A stretch of DNA of 64,000 nt from Betaproteobacteria bacterium (GTDB lineage Bacteria > Pseudomonadota > Gammaproteobacteria > Burkholderiales > Casimicrobiaceae), in the NCBI GenBank assembly GCA_016720425.1, contig JADKKQ010000007.1, positions 168,126 to 232,125 on the forward strand, given 5' to 3'. The translations under genes and the position numbers were made by a program. Positions 17,852 to 26,637 of this stretch are shown piece after piece. The first letter of the stretch is position 1; each line of letters begins with the position of its first letter. The notes under the pieces were generated by a model that saw only the letters and a program-made list of their open reading frames with translations, made no database searches and was not told the origin of the DNA.

Positions 17852-19573
17852 ATGGCCACTCACGCCACATCCACGCGCAACATCAGCGGGCTCGCCCGGG
17901 CGATGGCGCAGCACGGCCTGATGTCCGAACAGGAGGCCGAGAACCAGCAGTTGCAGGCGCAGCAGGCCGGGATTTCGTTCGTCGAGAAGGTCCTCGAAGG
18001 CAAGCGGATCACCCCGGCCAAGCTCGCGCTGTTCGCATCGCGCGCGTTCGGCGTGCCGTTGATGGACCTCACGTCCTTCGACGCCGACCACTACCAGCGC
18101 GACCTGATCGACCTGAAGATCGCCCAGGCGCGCCGCGTGCTGCCGCTGGCCAAGCGCGGCAACCGCCTCTACGTCGCCACCTCCGATCCGGCCAACCTGC
18201 AGGCGCTGGAGGAGGTGCGGTTCAAGACCAACCTCGTGGTCGAGCCGGTGGTGGTCGAGGACGACAAGCTGGCGCAGACGATCGCCCGGATGGTCGAGGC
18301 GAGCGGCGCGACGCTGCGCGACGTCTCGAACATGGAGGACCTGGAGGTCAACCTGCAGGACGGCAGCCCGGCGCCGAGCAGCGACGAGGAGAGCGCCGAG
18401 GTCGAGGACGCGCCGGTCGTCAAGTACATCCAGAAGATCCTGCTCGATGCGATCTCCGCCGGCGTCTCCGACATCCACTTCGAGCCCTACGAAAAGTACT
18501 ACCGCATCCGCTACCGGCTCGACGGCATCCTGATGGAAGTCGCGCAGCCGCCGCTGGCGATCAAGGACAAGGTCGCCTCGCGGATCAAGGTCATTTCCAA
18601 GCTCGACATCTCCGAGAAGCGCGTCCCGCAGGACGGCCGGATGAAGCTGGTGCTGTCGAAGACCAAGGCGATCGACTTCCGCGTCAGCACGCTGCCGACG
18701 CTGTTCGGCGAGAAGATCGTGATGCGGATCCTCGACTCGTCCGGCGTCAAGCTCGGCATCGAGGCGCTGGGCTACGACCCCGACCAGCAGCAGCACCTGC
18801 TGAAGGCGATCGGCCGACCCTACGGCATGATCCTCGTCACCGGCCCCACCGGCAGCGGCAAGACGGTCTCGCTGTACACCTGCCTCAACCTCCTGAACCA
18901 GCCGGGGATCAACATCTCGACGGCGGAAGACCCCGCCGAAATCCAGCTGCCGGGCGTCAACCAGGTGAACGTCAACGACAAGGCGGGCCTCACCTTCGCC
19001 GCGGCGCTGCGCGCGTTCCTGCGCCAGGACCCGGACATCATCATGGTCGGCGAAATCCGCGACCTCGAGACCGCCGACATCGCCATCAAGGCGGCGCAGA
19101 CCGGCCACCTGGTGCTGTCGACGCTGCACACCAACGACGCCCCGACGACGCTGATCCGCCTGCTCAACATGGGCGTGGCTCCGTTCAACGTCGCCTCGTC
19201 GGTGATCATGATCACGGCGCAACGGCTGGGGCGCAAGCTCTGCGTCCACTGCAAGAAGCCCGAGGACATCCCGCCCGAGGCGCTGTTGCGCGCCGGGTTC
19301 AGGGAGGAAGACCTCGACGGGACCTGGCAGCCCTACGGCCCGATCGGCTGCGACCACTGCAAGGGCACGGGTTACAAGGGCCGGGTCGGCATCTACCAGG
19401 TGCTGCCGATCTCCGACGACATGCGGCAGGTGATCATGCGCGGCGGCTCGTCGATCGAGATCGCCGAGGTCGCGCGCGCCGAAGGGGTGCGCGACCTGCG
19501 GCAATCGGGCCTGCTCAAGGTCCGCTCCGGCCTCACCTCGCTGGAAGAGATCGAAGCGGTGACCAACGAATAA
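17852..19573 (+). CDS. pilB: type IV pilus assembly ATPase PilB
   Basis: 573-residue hexameric extension motor of type IV pili. It has an N-terminal MshEN/T2SSE_N domain (about 15-160), then the secretion ATPase core with Walker A GPTGSGKT (331-338), an Asp box around I-S-T-A-E-D-P, Walker B (DIIMVGEIRDLETA) and the His box TGHLVLSTLHTNDA. A tetracysteine zinc site (CVHCKK and CDHCKG) separates PilB from the retraction ATPase PilT. First gene behind the sigma-54 site, with pilC 9 bases downstream. Confidence 0.97.
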   Translation: MATHATSTRNISGLARAMAQHGLMSEQEAENQQLQAQQAGISFVEKVLEGKRITPAKLALFASRAFGVPLMDLTSFDADHYQRDLIDLKIAQARRVLPLAKRGNRLYVATSDPANLQALEEVRFKTNLVVEPVVVEDDKLAQTIARMVEASGATLRDVSNMEDLEVNLQDGSPAPSSDEESAEVEDAPVVKYIQKILLDAISAGVSDIHFEPYEKYYRIRYRLDGILMEVAQPPLAIKDKVASRIKVISKLDISEKRVPQDGRMKLVLSKTKAIDFRVSTLPTLFGEKIVMRILDSSGVKLGIEALGYDPDQQQHLLKAIGRPYGMILVTGPTGSGKTVSLYTCLNLLNQPGINISTAEDPAEIQLPGVNQVNVNDKAGLTFAAALRAFLRQDPDIIMVGEIRDLETADIAIKAAQTGHLVLSTLHTNDAPTTLIRLLNMGVAPFNVASSVIMITAQRLGRKLCVHCKKPEDIPPEALLRAGFREEDLDGTWQPYGPIGCDHCKGTGYKGRVGIYQVLPISDDMRQVIMRGGSSIEIAEVARAEGVRDLRQSGLLKVRSGLTSLEEIEAVTNE

Positions 19574-19582
19574 GGACTGGCC

Positions 19583-20812
19583 ATGGCCACAGCAACCACC
19601 ACCGCCTCCCGGCGCGACGTCAAGGAGTACACCTACCTCTGGGAAGGCACCGACCGCAACAGCCGCCAGCTGCGCGGCGAGGTCAAGGCCGCGTCGGAAA
19701 CCGTGGTCATCACCAACCTGCGGCGGCAGGGCGTGCGCGTCACCAAGATCAAGCGGCAGACGTTCCGCGGCGGGCGCAAGGTCAGCGAAAAGGACGTCAC
19801 GTTCTTCACCCGCCAGCTGGCGACGATGCTGAAGTCGGGGGTCCCGCTGCTGCAGTCGTTCGAGATCGTCGCCCGCGGCCACTCCAACGCCCGCTTCTCG
19901 CGCCTGATGATGGACATCAAGAGCAAGGTCGAGTCCGGGTCGAGCCTGTCGCAGGCGTTTCGCCAGTACCCCGACCAGTTCGACAGCCTGTACTGCAACC
20001 TCGTCAACGCCGGCGAAACCGCCGGCATGCTGGATGCCATCCTCGAGCGGCTCGCCACCTACAAGGAAAAGATCCTCGCCATCAAGGCCAAGATCAAGTC
20101 GGCGCTGTTCTACCCGATGTCGGTGATCGTCGTCGCGATCGTCGTCGTCTGGGTGATCATGATCTTCGTCATCCCCGCGTTCAAGGAGGTGTTCAGCAGC
20201 TTCGGCGCCGACCTGCCGGCACCGACGATGATGGTGATCGAGCTCTCCGACTTCATGGTCCGCTACTGGTGGGTCGCGTTCCTGGCGGTGGTGGGCGCAT
20301 CGGTCGGCTTCGGCATGGCGCTCAAGCGTTCGGCGGCCGTCCGCTACTCGTTCGACCGCCTGATCCTCAAGGTGCCGGTCATCGGCTCCATTCTCGAGAA
20401 GGCGACGATCGCGCGCTGGACGCGGACGCTGGCGACGATGTTTGCCGCCGGCGTGCCGCTGGTCGAGTCGCTGGATGCCGTGGCCGGTGCGGCCGGCAAC
20501 ACGGTCTACGCCGCCGGCACCAAGCGCATCCAGACCGAGGTCAGCACCGGCACCAGCCTGACCAACGCGATGACCAACACCAACCTGTTCCCGAACATGG
20601 TGCTGCAGATGACGCAGATCGGCGAGGAATCGGGCTCGCTCGACGGCATGCTGTCCAAAGTCGCCGACTTCTTCGAACGCGAGGTCGACGACGCCGTCGC
20701 CACGCTGTCGAGCCTGCTGGAGCCGATCATCATCGTCTTCCTCGGCGTCGTCATCGGCGGGCTCGTCGTCGCCATGTACCTGCCGATCTTCAAGCTCGGC
20801 ACGGTGGTCTGA
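19583..20812 (+). CDS. pilC: type IV pilus inner-membrane platform protein PilC
   Basis: 409 residues with two GspF/T2SSF domains: FTRQLATMLKSGVPLLQSFEIVARG (about 75-100) and ARWTRTLATMFAAGVPLVESLDAVAGAAGN (about 270-300). Three transmembrane helices are visible (about 175, 225 and 380-400). PilC is the rotary platform between PilB and the pilin. The early motif YLWEGTDRNSRQLRGEVKA is typical of the family. It is translated close behind pilB. Confidence 0.97.
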   Translation: MATATTTASRRDVKEYTYLWEGTDRNSRQLRGEVKAASETVVITNLRRQGVRVTKIKRQTFRGGRKVSEKDVTFFTRQLATMLKSGVPLLQSFEIVARGHSNARFSRLMMDIKSKVESGSSLSQAFRQYPDQFDSLYCNLVNAGETAGMLDAILERLATYKEKILAIKAKIKSALFYPMSVIVVAIVVVWVIMIFVIPAFKEVFSSFGADLPAPTMMVIELSDFMVRYWWVAFLAVVGASVGFGMALKRSAAVRYSFDRLILKVPVIGSILEKATIARWTRTLATMFAAGVPLVESLDAVAGAAGNTVYAAGTKRIQTEVSTGTSLTNAMTNTNLFPNMVLQMTQIGEESGSLDGMLSKVADFFEREVDDAVATLSSLLEPIIIVFLGVVIGGLVVAMYLPIFKLGTVV

Positions 20813-20970
20813 ACGCGCTGTTGCCGGACGGTCGCGGCAAGGGCCGCACGGCGCGCGGGCACGGGCCGCAACGACAGACCCGGCGCGGCGCGCACCGCGC
20901 GCCCGCCGGCGCCGCAGGACACCAGGCCGCTGCGCCGCGGTCGCCTCATCCCCCCTTCGAGGATTCCCCC

Positions 20971-21477
20971 ATGCCCATCTCGATGTACCAGGCGAGCGTC
21001 CCGCGTTTCGTCGCCATGCTCGGCAACCTGTCCCGCATCCTGGACAAGGCCGAGGCCCACGCCGACGCCCGGAAGCTCGACCCGGCCGCGCTGACGGCGT
21101 TCCGGCTGTTTCCCGACATGCTGCCGCTGACCGCGCAGGTGCAGATCGCCTGCGACACGGCCAAGGGTGCGGTGGCGCGCCTGGCCGGGCTGGAGATCCC
21201 GGTGCACGAGGACACCGAGCAGACGCTCGCCGATCTCAAGGCGCGCATCGCCAGGACCATCGCCTTCGTCGAATCCGTGACGCCGGCGCAGGTCGACGGC
21301 AGCGAAGACAGGGCCATCGTGATCCGGCGCCGCGACAAGGAAACCCGCCACACGGGCATGCAATTCCTGCTCGGCCAGGCGCTCCCCAATTTCTACTTCC
21401 ACGTCACCACCGCCTACGCCATCCTGCGCCACAACGGCGTGGAGATCGGCAAGCGCGACTACCTGGGCAATCCCTAG
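20971..21477 (+). CDS. DUF1993 domain protein
   Basis: 168 residues starting MPISMYQASVPRFVAMLGNLSRIL, which together with LFPDMLPLTAQVQIACDTAKGAVARLAG, FPV-type helices and LPNFYFHVTTAYAILRHNGVEIGKRDYLG marks the DUF1993 family (a DinB-like helical bundle). The biochemical function is unknown. It sits between pilC and pilD, normally neighbours, with about 160 bases before it and 75 after. No link to pilus assembly is known. The ATG lacks a strong Shine-Dalgarno, but the family start fits exactly. Confidence 0.88.
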   Translation: MPISMYQASVPRFVAMLGNLSRILDKAEAHADARKLDPAALTAFRLFPDMLPLTAQVQIACDTAKGAVARLAGLEIPVHEDTEQTLADLKARIARTIAFVESVTPAQVDGSEDRAIVIRRRDKETRHTGMQFLLGQALPNFYFHVTTAYAILRHNGVEIGKRDYLGNP

Positions 21478-21552
21478 GCCGGGTCGGGGGCGGATGCCCG
21501 CTGCCGCGCATTCCGCCCCGCTTGCTGCGCCCCCGACCGCGTCCCCTCCGCC

Positions 21553-22386
21553 ATGACCGAATCCACGTTCTTCACCTTCACCGCGCTCGCGCTGGGCCTG
21601 TGTGTCGGCAGCTTCCTCAACGTGGTGATCCACCGGCTGCCGAAAATGCTGGAGCAGCGCTGGAAGGACGACTGCGCCGACCTCGCCGGCGCGGTGCCCG
21701 CGGCCGCGCCGCGCTACAACCTCGTGCTGCCGCGTTCGGCCTGCCCCGCCTGCGGACACCGGATCACCGCGCTGGAGAACGTGCCGGTGCTGTCCTGGCT
21801 CGCGCTGCGCGGCAAGTGCTCGGCCTGCAGGGCACCGATCTCGCCGCGCTATCCGGTGGTCGAGATCGTCGGCGGCCTGCTCGCGGTCGCCGCGTACTGG
21901 CAGTTCGGCGCCACCCCGACCGGCGTCGCCGCCGCGGTCTTCCTGTGGACGCTGCTGGCGCTGACCGGCATCGATTTCGACACCCAGCTCTTGCCCGACG
22001 ACCTGACGCTGCCGCTGCTCTGGGGCGGCCTGCTGGCCAACGTCTTCGGCCTGTTCGCGCCGCTCAGGGATGCGGTCATCGGCGCGATCGCCGGCTACCT
22101 CGCGCTGTGGACGGTCTACTGGCTGTTCAAGCTCATTCGTGGCAAGGAAGGCATGGGCTACGGCGACTTCAAGCTGCTGGCGGCACTGGGAGCCTGGCTC
22201 GGCTGGCAGCTGCTGCCGGTGATCGTGCTGCTGTCGTCGGTGGTCGGGGCGCTGATCGGCATCGGCCTGCTGGTGTTCAAGGGCCGCGACCACAGCGTCC
22301 CGCTGGCGTTCGGCCCCTATCTGGCGATCGCCGGCGGCTGCGCGCTGTTCTTCGGCCCGACGCTCAACAAGCTGCTGCTGCCCTGA
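21553..22386 (+). CDS. pilD: prepilin leader peptidase / N-methyltransferase
   Basis: 277-residue polytopic aspartyl protease that cleaves prepilins and N-methylates the new Phe1. The N-terminal domain has the zinc-type pairs C64-x2-C67 and C89-x2-C92, with the S-F-L-N-V-V-I-H-R-L-P motif in helix 1. Catalytic aspartates lie in G-I-D-F-D (about 141-143) and M-G-Y-G-D-F-K-L-L (D205). It ends the pil block; coaE starts 93 bases later. Confidence 0.96.
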   Translation: MTESTFFTFTALALGLCVGSFLNVVIHRLPKMLEQRWKDDCADLAGAVPAAAPRYNLVLPRSACPACGHRITALENVPVLSWLALRGKCSACRAPISPRYPVVEIVGGLLAVAAYWQFGATPTGVAAAVFLWTLLALTGIDFDTQLLPDDLTLPLLWGGLLANVFGLFAPLRDAVIGAIAGYLALWTVYWLFKLIRGKEGMGYGDFKLLAALGAWLGWQLLPVIVLLSSVVGALIGIGLLVFKGRDHSVPLAFGPYLAIAGGCALFFGPTLNKLLLP

Positions 22387-22479
22387 GAGGCATGGGGGGT
22401 GTTGCCCGGCCGGGCGCTGCGCCCGATCGGCCTCGGGCGCCGCGCGGGGCGGCCCGGGCCCTGAGAGGCTGACCCGGCG

Positions 22480-23109
22480 ATGAGCGCGGCCGCAGGACGC
22501 TCGCCTCTGGTGGTCGGACTCACCGGCGGCATCGGCAGCGGCAAGACGGCGGTCGCCGAGGCATTCGCCGCCCGCGGCGTGCCGGTGACCGACACCGACC
22601 GGATCGCCCACGCGTTGACGGCGCCCGGAGCGCCGGGTTGGCGAGCGATTCGCGCCGCCTTCGGTCCCGCGGTGTTCGATTCCGGCGGGGCGCTCGACCG
22701 CGGCGCCCTGCGCCGCCGCGTGTTCGCCGATGCGGCCGAGCGCACCCGCCTCGAGGCGCTGCTGCACCCGCTGATCGGCGACGCGGCACGGCGCGACATC
22801 GCCGGCTGGCAATGCGCCTACGGCCTGCTGGTCGTGCCGCTGCTGCTGGAGCGCGGCGGACTGCGACCGCTGGTCGCGCGGGTGCTGGTCGTCGACTGCG
22901 CCGAAGACGAGCAGCTGCGCCGGGTGATGGCGCGCAGCGGCATGACGGAGGCCGACGTCCGGGCGATCATGGCGACGCAGGCGAGCCGCGCCGCGCGCCT
23001 TGCGGCCGCGGATGACGTGATCGACAACAACGGCCCGGTCGCCGCGATCGGCGCGCAGGTGGCGCGCCTCGACGCGCAGTACCGCGCGCTGGCATCGGGC
23101 GCGCCATGA
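22480..23109 (+). CDS. coaE: dephospho-CoA kinase
   Basis: 209 residues. Last step of CoA synthesis: ATP-dependent phosphorylation of the 3'-OH of dephospho-CoA. The P-loop is LTGGIGSGKTAV near residues 9-20, followed by D-T-D-R-I-A-H, the HPLIGDAARR region and V-P-L-L-L-E-R-G-G. pilD-coaE-zapD is a conserved order in beta- and gammaproteobacteria. Confidence 0.96.
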   Translation: MSAAAGRSPLVVGLTGGIGSGKTAVAEAFAARGVPVTDTDRIAHALTAPGAPGWRAIRAAFGPAVFDSGGALDRGALRRRVFADAAERTRLEALLHPLIGDAARRDIAGWQCAYGLLVVPLLLERGGLRPLVARVLVVDCAEDEQLRRVMARSGMTEADVRAIMATQASRAARLAAADDVIDNNGPVAAIGAQVARLDAQYRALASGAP

Positions 23110-23449
23110 CGAGTCCGCGAGTCCGGTCCGGGGCCGAGGCGGTGATCGCGCCGGCCCGCCGACCGCGGTCGACCGCGGAGTCGGCGCGCGCCTGCGCTTC
23201 CGGCGTCCCACCGTGCTGGGCGGACCCCGCGGCGCATCGAAGCCCCTTAATTCGCGCCGCAACTTGGGGCAGAATGTCGGATTGGCGCTCCGGGCGCGGC
23301 GAGCTGCTGGCAATCGGGTGCGCTGACGACGCGGCCCGGCGCGGCAGCGACCGCCCGCCGACCTTTCGCGCGACCATCCGCACCGCCGTTCCCGCACCCC
23401 GACATCCGCCCCTTCCGCCTCGCCCCGCTGTCACCGATCGGCCATTGAC
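23110..23449. other. 340-base spacer between coaE and zapD
   Basis: No gene is recognised. A somewhat AT-richer patch with TTAATT (around 23248) and CAGAAT (around 23271), 17 bases apart, could be a weak promoter for zapD, but neither hexamer is good. The remainder is GC-rich and featureless. Confidence 0.45.
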
Positions 23450-24331
23450 GTGATCCGCTACGAGCACCCGCTGAACGAGCGCGTACGCACGATGATGCGG
23501 CTCGAGGACATCTATCGGCGGGTCGAGTATTTCTCGAGCCGCGACGGCGAGGAAGATCACCACGCGGCGCTGCTGGCGCTGTTCGAGATCACCGACGTTG
23601 CCGCTCGCGCCGACCTCAAGACCGACATCCTGCAGGAGCTCGAGCGCCAGAAGCAGCTGCTGACGCCGCTGCGCAGCAACCCGGCGATCGAGACCCGCAT
23701 CCTCGACCCGCTGCTGGCCGAGATCGATCGCGCGGGCGCCGAGCTCCTGTCCCAGGCCGGCAAGGTCGGCCAGCACCTGCGCGACAACGAGTGGCTGATG
23801 ATGATCAAGCAGCGCGCCGCCATTCCCGGCGGCGTCTGCGAGTTCGACCTGCCCGCGTACCACTACTGGCTGCACCTCGACGCCGCGACCCGCCAGCGCG
23901 AGCTCGACGCCTGGATCGCGCCCTTCCTGCCGATCCGCAACGGCCTCGCGATCGTGCTGCGGCTGCTGCGCGACAACGGCCGCGCGACGCGGCAGACCGC
24001 GTACCGCGGCGTCTTCCAGCTGATGCTGACCAGCACCAAGGTCGCGCAGCTGCTGCGCCTGTCGCTGCGGCGCGACCTCGCCTGCGTCCCCGAGATCAGC
24101 GCCAACAAGTACGCGCTGAACATCCGCTTCATCAGCGCCGCGGGGGCCGATCGCGGCATCGTCTACGATCGGGACGTCGAGTTCGAGCTGACGTTCTGCA
24201 ACCTGTGCCGGCCGGCGTCCGACGACGGCGGCGCGTTTGCCGCGGGTCCGCGTCGAAGGCCGGCAGCGCGCGCGCCTGCACCGCGGACGACAGCGGGCCC
24301 GACGAGGCCACGGCGATGCGCTTCGGACTGA
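23450..24331 (+). CDS. zapD: cell division protein ZapD, with atypical C-terminal tail
   Basis: 293 residues, GTG start. ZapD (YacF) binds the FtsZ C-terminus and cross-links protofilaments. The family fold is clear: MIRYEHPLNERVRTMMRLE, FSSRDGEEDHHAALLALFEI, a helical middle, PIRNGLAIVLRLLRDNG, then beta-strands ending in DVEFELTFCNLC at about residue 253. The last 40 residues are Pro/Arg/Ala-rich, unlike ZapD (usually about 250 residues), and run 16 bases into the next gene. This suggests the original 3' end was altered where the carbohydrate cluster was inserted. Confidence 0.9.
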   Translation: MIRYEHPLNERVRTMMRLEDIYRRVEYFSSRDGEEDHHAALLALFEITDVAARADLKTDILQELERQKQLLTPLRSNPAIETRILDPLLAEIDRAGAELLSQAGKVGQHLRDNEWLMMIKQRAAIPGGVCEFDLPAYHYWLHLDAATRQRELDAWIAPFLPIRNGLAIVLRLLRDNGRATRQTAYRGVFQLMLTSTKVAQLLRLSLRRDLACVPEISANKYALNIRFISAAGADRGIVYDRDVEFELTFCNLCRPASDDGGAFAAGPRRRPAARAPAPRTTAGPTRPRRCASD

Positions 24332-25347
24332 TCGGATACGGGCTCTGGGGCAAATACCACGCGGAGGCGATCGTCAACGCCCCCGGGGCCGAGCTCGCGG
24401 CCATCGCCTGTGCGACCGAAGCCACGGCGGCGGCGGCACGAGCGGCGTTTCCGGACGTGCCCGTGGTCGTCGGCTACCAGACCCTGCTGGCGCGCCGATC
24501 GCAGCTCCGGCTCGACGCGGTCGACGTCGTCGTGCCCAACTTCCTGCACGCCGAGATCGGAGTCGCCGCGCTCGACGCGGGTCTCGACGTGCTGCTCGAG
24601 AAGCCGATGGCCCCGACGGTCGAGGCCTGCGACGCGCTGATCGCGGCGGCGCGGCGCAACGACCGCGTGCTGACCATCGGCCACGAGTTCCGCCTTTCGG
24701 GCCAATGGGGCGGCATGAAGAGGATCATCGACGCCGGCGAGATCGGCCGGCCGCGCTACGGCAACGTGAGCCTGTTCCGCTTTCCGTACCGGCCCGGATC
24801 CTCGGCCTGGCGCTACGACCAGCGTCGCGTCGGCTCCTGGATCCTGGAGGAGCCCGTCCACTTCTTCGATTCTCTGCTCTGGTACTTCGAAGCCGAGGGT
24901 GATCCGGTCTCGGTGCACGCCGCCGGCAACTCGAGGCTCGACGCGCCGGGCATGTACGACAACTTCTCAACCGTGCTGCGCTGGCCCGGCGACCTCTACG
25001 CGACGGTGACCCAGACGCTGTCCGGATTCGAGCACCATCACGTGATGGAGATCACCGGCACCGAAGGCTCGATGCGCACCTGGTGGTCGGGGACGATGGA
25101 CCGGACGCGGGCGCCGAAGTTCGAGCTGAAGCTGCAGCGCCGCGGCGCGACGCAGTGCGAGATCGTCGACGACCTGGGTCCGTCGGGCGAGGTGTTCGAA
25201 CTGCAGGAAGAGCTGCGCCGGGTCGTCGAGGCGTTCACCGCCCGCCGCGCTCTGGTGTCCCCGGAGGAAGCCCGGAAGCGCATCGTCGTGTGTCTGGAAG
25301 CCGAGCGCTCGGTGCGGGAGAATCGCGTGGTGGCTCTGCACTTCTAG
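24316..25347 (+). CDS. Gfo/Idh/MocA-family oxidoreductase (first of a tandem pair)
   Basis: 343-residue NAD(P)-dependent sugar dehydrogenase-like protein. Rossmann motif GLIGYGLWGKYHAEAI (G-x-G-x-x-G), then VVVPNFLHAEIG, the cofactor/catalytic E-K-P-M (about 96-99), and the H-x-x-D catalytic motif in LEEPVHFFDSLLWYF. The C-terminal alpha/beta domain contains a G-M-Y-D-N-F block. Substrates in this family are sugars, inositols or their acids; none can be named here. The start overlaps the zapD tail by 16 bases. A paralogue follows 40 bases later. Confidence 0.9.
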   Translation: MRFGLIGYGLWGKYHAEAIVNAPGAELAAIACATEATAAAARAAFPDVPVVVGYQTLLARRSQLRLDAVDVVVPNFLHAEIGVAALDAGLDVLLEKPMAPTVEACDALIAAARRNDRVLTIGHEFRLSGQWGGMKRIIDAGEIGRPRYGNVSLFRFPYRPGSSAWRYDQRRVGSWILEEPVHFFDSLLWYFEAEGDPVSVHAAGNSRLDAPGMYDNFSTVLRWPGDLYATVTQTLSGFEHHHVMEITGTEGSMRTWWSGTMDRTRAPKFELKLQRRGATQCEIVDDLGPSGEVFELQEELRRVVEAFTARRALVSPEEARKRIVVCLEAERSVRENRVVALHF

Positions 25348-25387
25348 CAGCCTGTCCGGGCGTGAACGAAGGAAACGGAGAACCCCC

Positions 25388-26431
25388 ATGAAATTCGGAC
25401 TCATCGGATTCGGCGCCTGGGGCAGGCAGCATGCGCAGGCGATCGCGGGCCTGCCGGGCCTCGCGCTGACGGCAATCGCCTGCAGCAGCGAGGACAGCGC
25501 CCGCGCCGCAGCGGCCGCCTACCCCGGCGCGCGCGTCACGCGGAACTGGCGCGAGGTGCTCGACGACCCCGGCATCGACACGATCGACGTCGCGACGCCC
25601 AATCACCTGCACGCCGAAGTCGCGCTCGCCGCGCTGCGTGCCGGCAAGGACGTGCTGCTCGAAAAGCCGATGGCGACCACCGTGGCCGATTGCGACGCGC
25701 TGCTCGCCGCCGAGCGCGAGACCGGGCGCCTCGTTTCGGTCGGGCACGAACTGCGGCAATCCGCGCAGTGGGGCCGGATCAAGGCGCTGATCGACGAGGA
25801 TGCGATCGGGGATCCGCTGTTCCTCGGCATCGACCTGTTCCGCAACTTCTATCGCTCGGGTGCCGCCGGCTGGCGCTACGACCGCGCCCGCGTGGGGTCG
25901 TGGATGCTCGAGGAAGCCGTCCACTATTTCGACCTCGCGCTCTGGTATCTCGCGCGGCACGGCGACCCGGTGTCGATTCGCGCCGTCGGCAACCAGCGGG
26001 CCGGGCGCGAGGCCGGCATGTACGACAACGTGTCGGTGCTGCTGCGCTACGCCAGCGGCGCCTACGTCACCATCAATCAGTCGGTCGCCGGGTTCGAGCA
26101 CCACCTGGTGCTGGAGATCGCCGGGGCCGAGGGCGCGATCCGGACCCATTGGTCGGGCACGATGGACCGCGACCACAGCGCGGCCTTCGACCTGCGCGTG
26201 CAGCCGAGGGGGTTCCCGTTCGAGCGCGGCGTGCGCGAGTGCGAACGGCTGGTCATCGCCAAGTCGGGCGAGGTGTTCGAGCTGACCGAGCAGATCCGGC
26301 TGACCGCCGAGGCGTTCGCCGCCCGCCGCGCGCTGGTCACCGCGGCCGAGGCCCGCAAGCGCGTGCTGATCTGCCTCGCGGCGGAACGCTCGCTGCTCGA
26401 AGACCGGGAGCTCGAGCTCGACTTCGCCTGA
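25388..26431 (+). CDS. Gfo/Idh/MocA-family oxidoreductase (second of the pair)
   Basis: 347 residues, clearly paralogous along its whole length to the preceding protein: GLIGFGAWGRQHAQAI, ATPNHLHAEVALAAL, L-L-E-K-P-M-A, GHELRQSAQWGRIK, LEEAVHYFDLALWYLARHGDPVS, AGMYDNVSVLLRY, VAGFEHHLVLEI. Both keep the catalytic lysine and H-x-x-D, so both look active. A GGAG stands seven bases before the ATG. Divergence between the copies suggests different substrates or successive oxidation/isomerisation steps. It converges on the deacetylase gene across REP-like repeats. Confidence 0.91.
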   Translation: MKFGLIGFGAWGRQHAQAIAGLPGLALTAIACSSEDSARAAAAAYPGARVTRNWREVLDDPGIDTIDVATPNHLHAEVALAALRAGKDVLLEKPMATTVADCDALLAAERETGRLVSVGHELRQSAQWGRIKALIDEDAIGDPLFLGIDLFRNFYRSGAAGWRYDRARVGSWMLEEAVHYFDLALWYLARHGDPVSIRAVGNQRAGREAGMYDNVSVLLRYASGAYVTINQSVAGFEHHLVLEIAGAEGAIRTHWSGTMDRDHSAAFDLRVQPRGFPFERGVRECERLVIAKSGEVFELTEQIRLTAEAFAARRALVTAAEARKRVLICLAAERSLLEDRELELDFA

Positions 26432-26463
26432 TGATTCGGCACGAAGAAAGCGGCACTCCTGTG

Positions 26464-26610
26464 TGAGCGCCTGCAGGCGCGAATGCAGTTTCGAGGCGGC
26501 GAATCGCGGCTGAAGCCGCTCCTGCAGAGTTGCCGATACATCTTGGCCTTGTGGGAGCGGCTGCAGCCGCGAAGGCGGACTGCGCAAGGGCGTTCGCGCC
26601 TGCAGGCGCT
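26464..26610. repeat. REP-like palindromic repeat array
   Basis: Four short palindromes of alternating orientation lie between convergent genes. Unit A (26464-26482) is GAGCGCCTGCAGGCGCGAA and unit D (26592-26610) is its exact reverse complement. Unit C (26550-26572) has core GGAGCGGCTGCAGCCGCGAA and unit B (26503-26521) is a near-identical inverted copy. The GGAGCGGC-n-GCCGCGAA theme matches REP elements well known from Pseudomonas and relatives, usually mobilised by a RAYT transposase elsewhere in the genome. They can form cruciforms or act as mRNA-end stabilisers. Confidence 0.75.
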
Positions 26611-26637
26611 CGCACGGCAGTTCAGCAGCGCAACGCG

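Noticed and set aside
23110..23449. Small gene between coaE and zapD
   Set aside because: Short frames on both strands have low-complexity Arg/Pro translations and no ribosome site.
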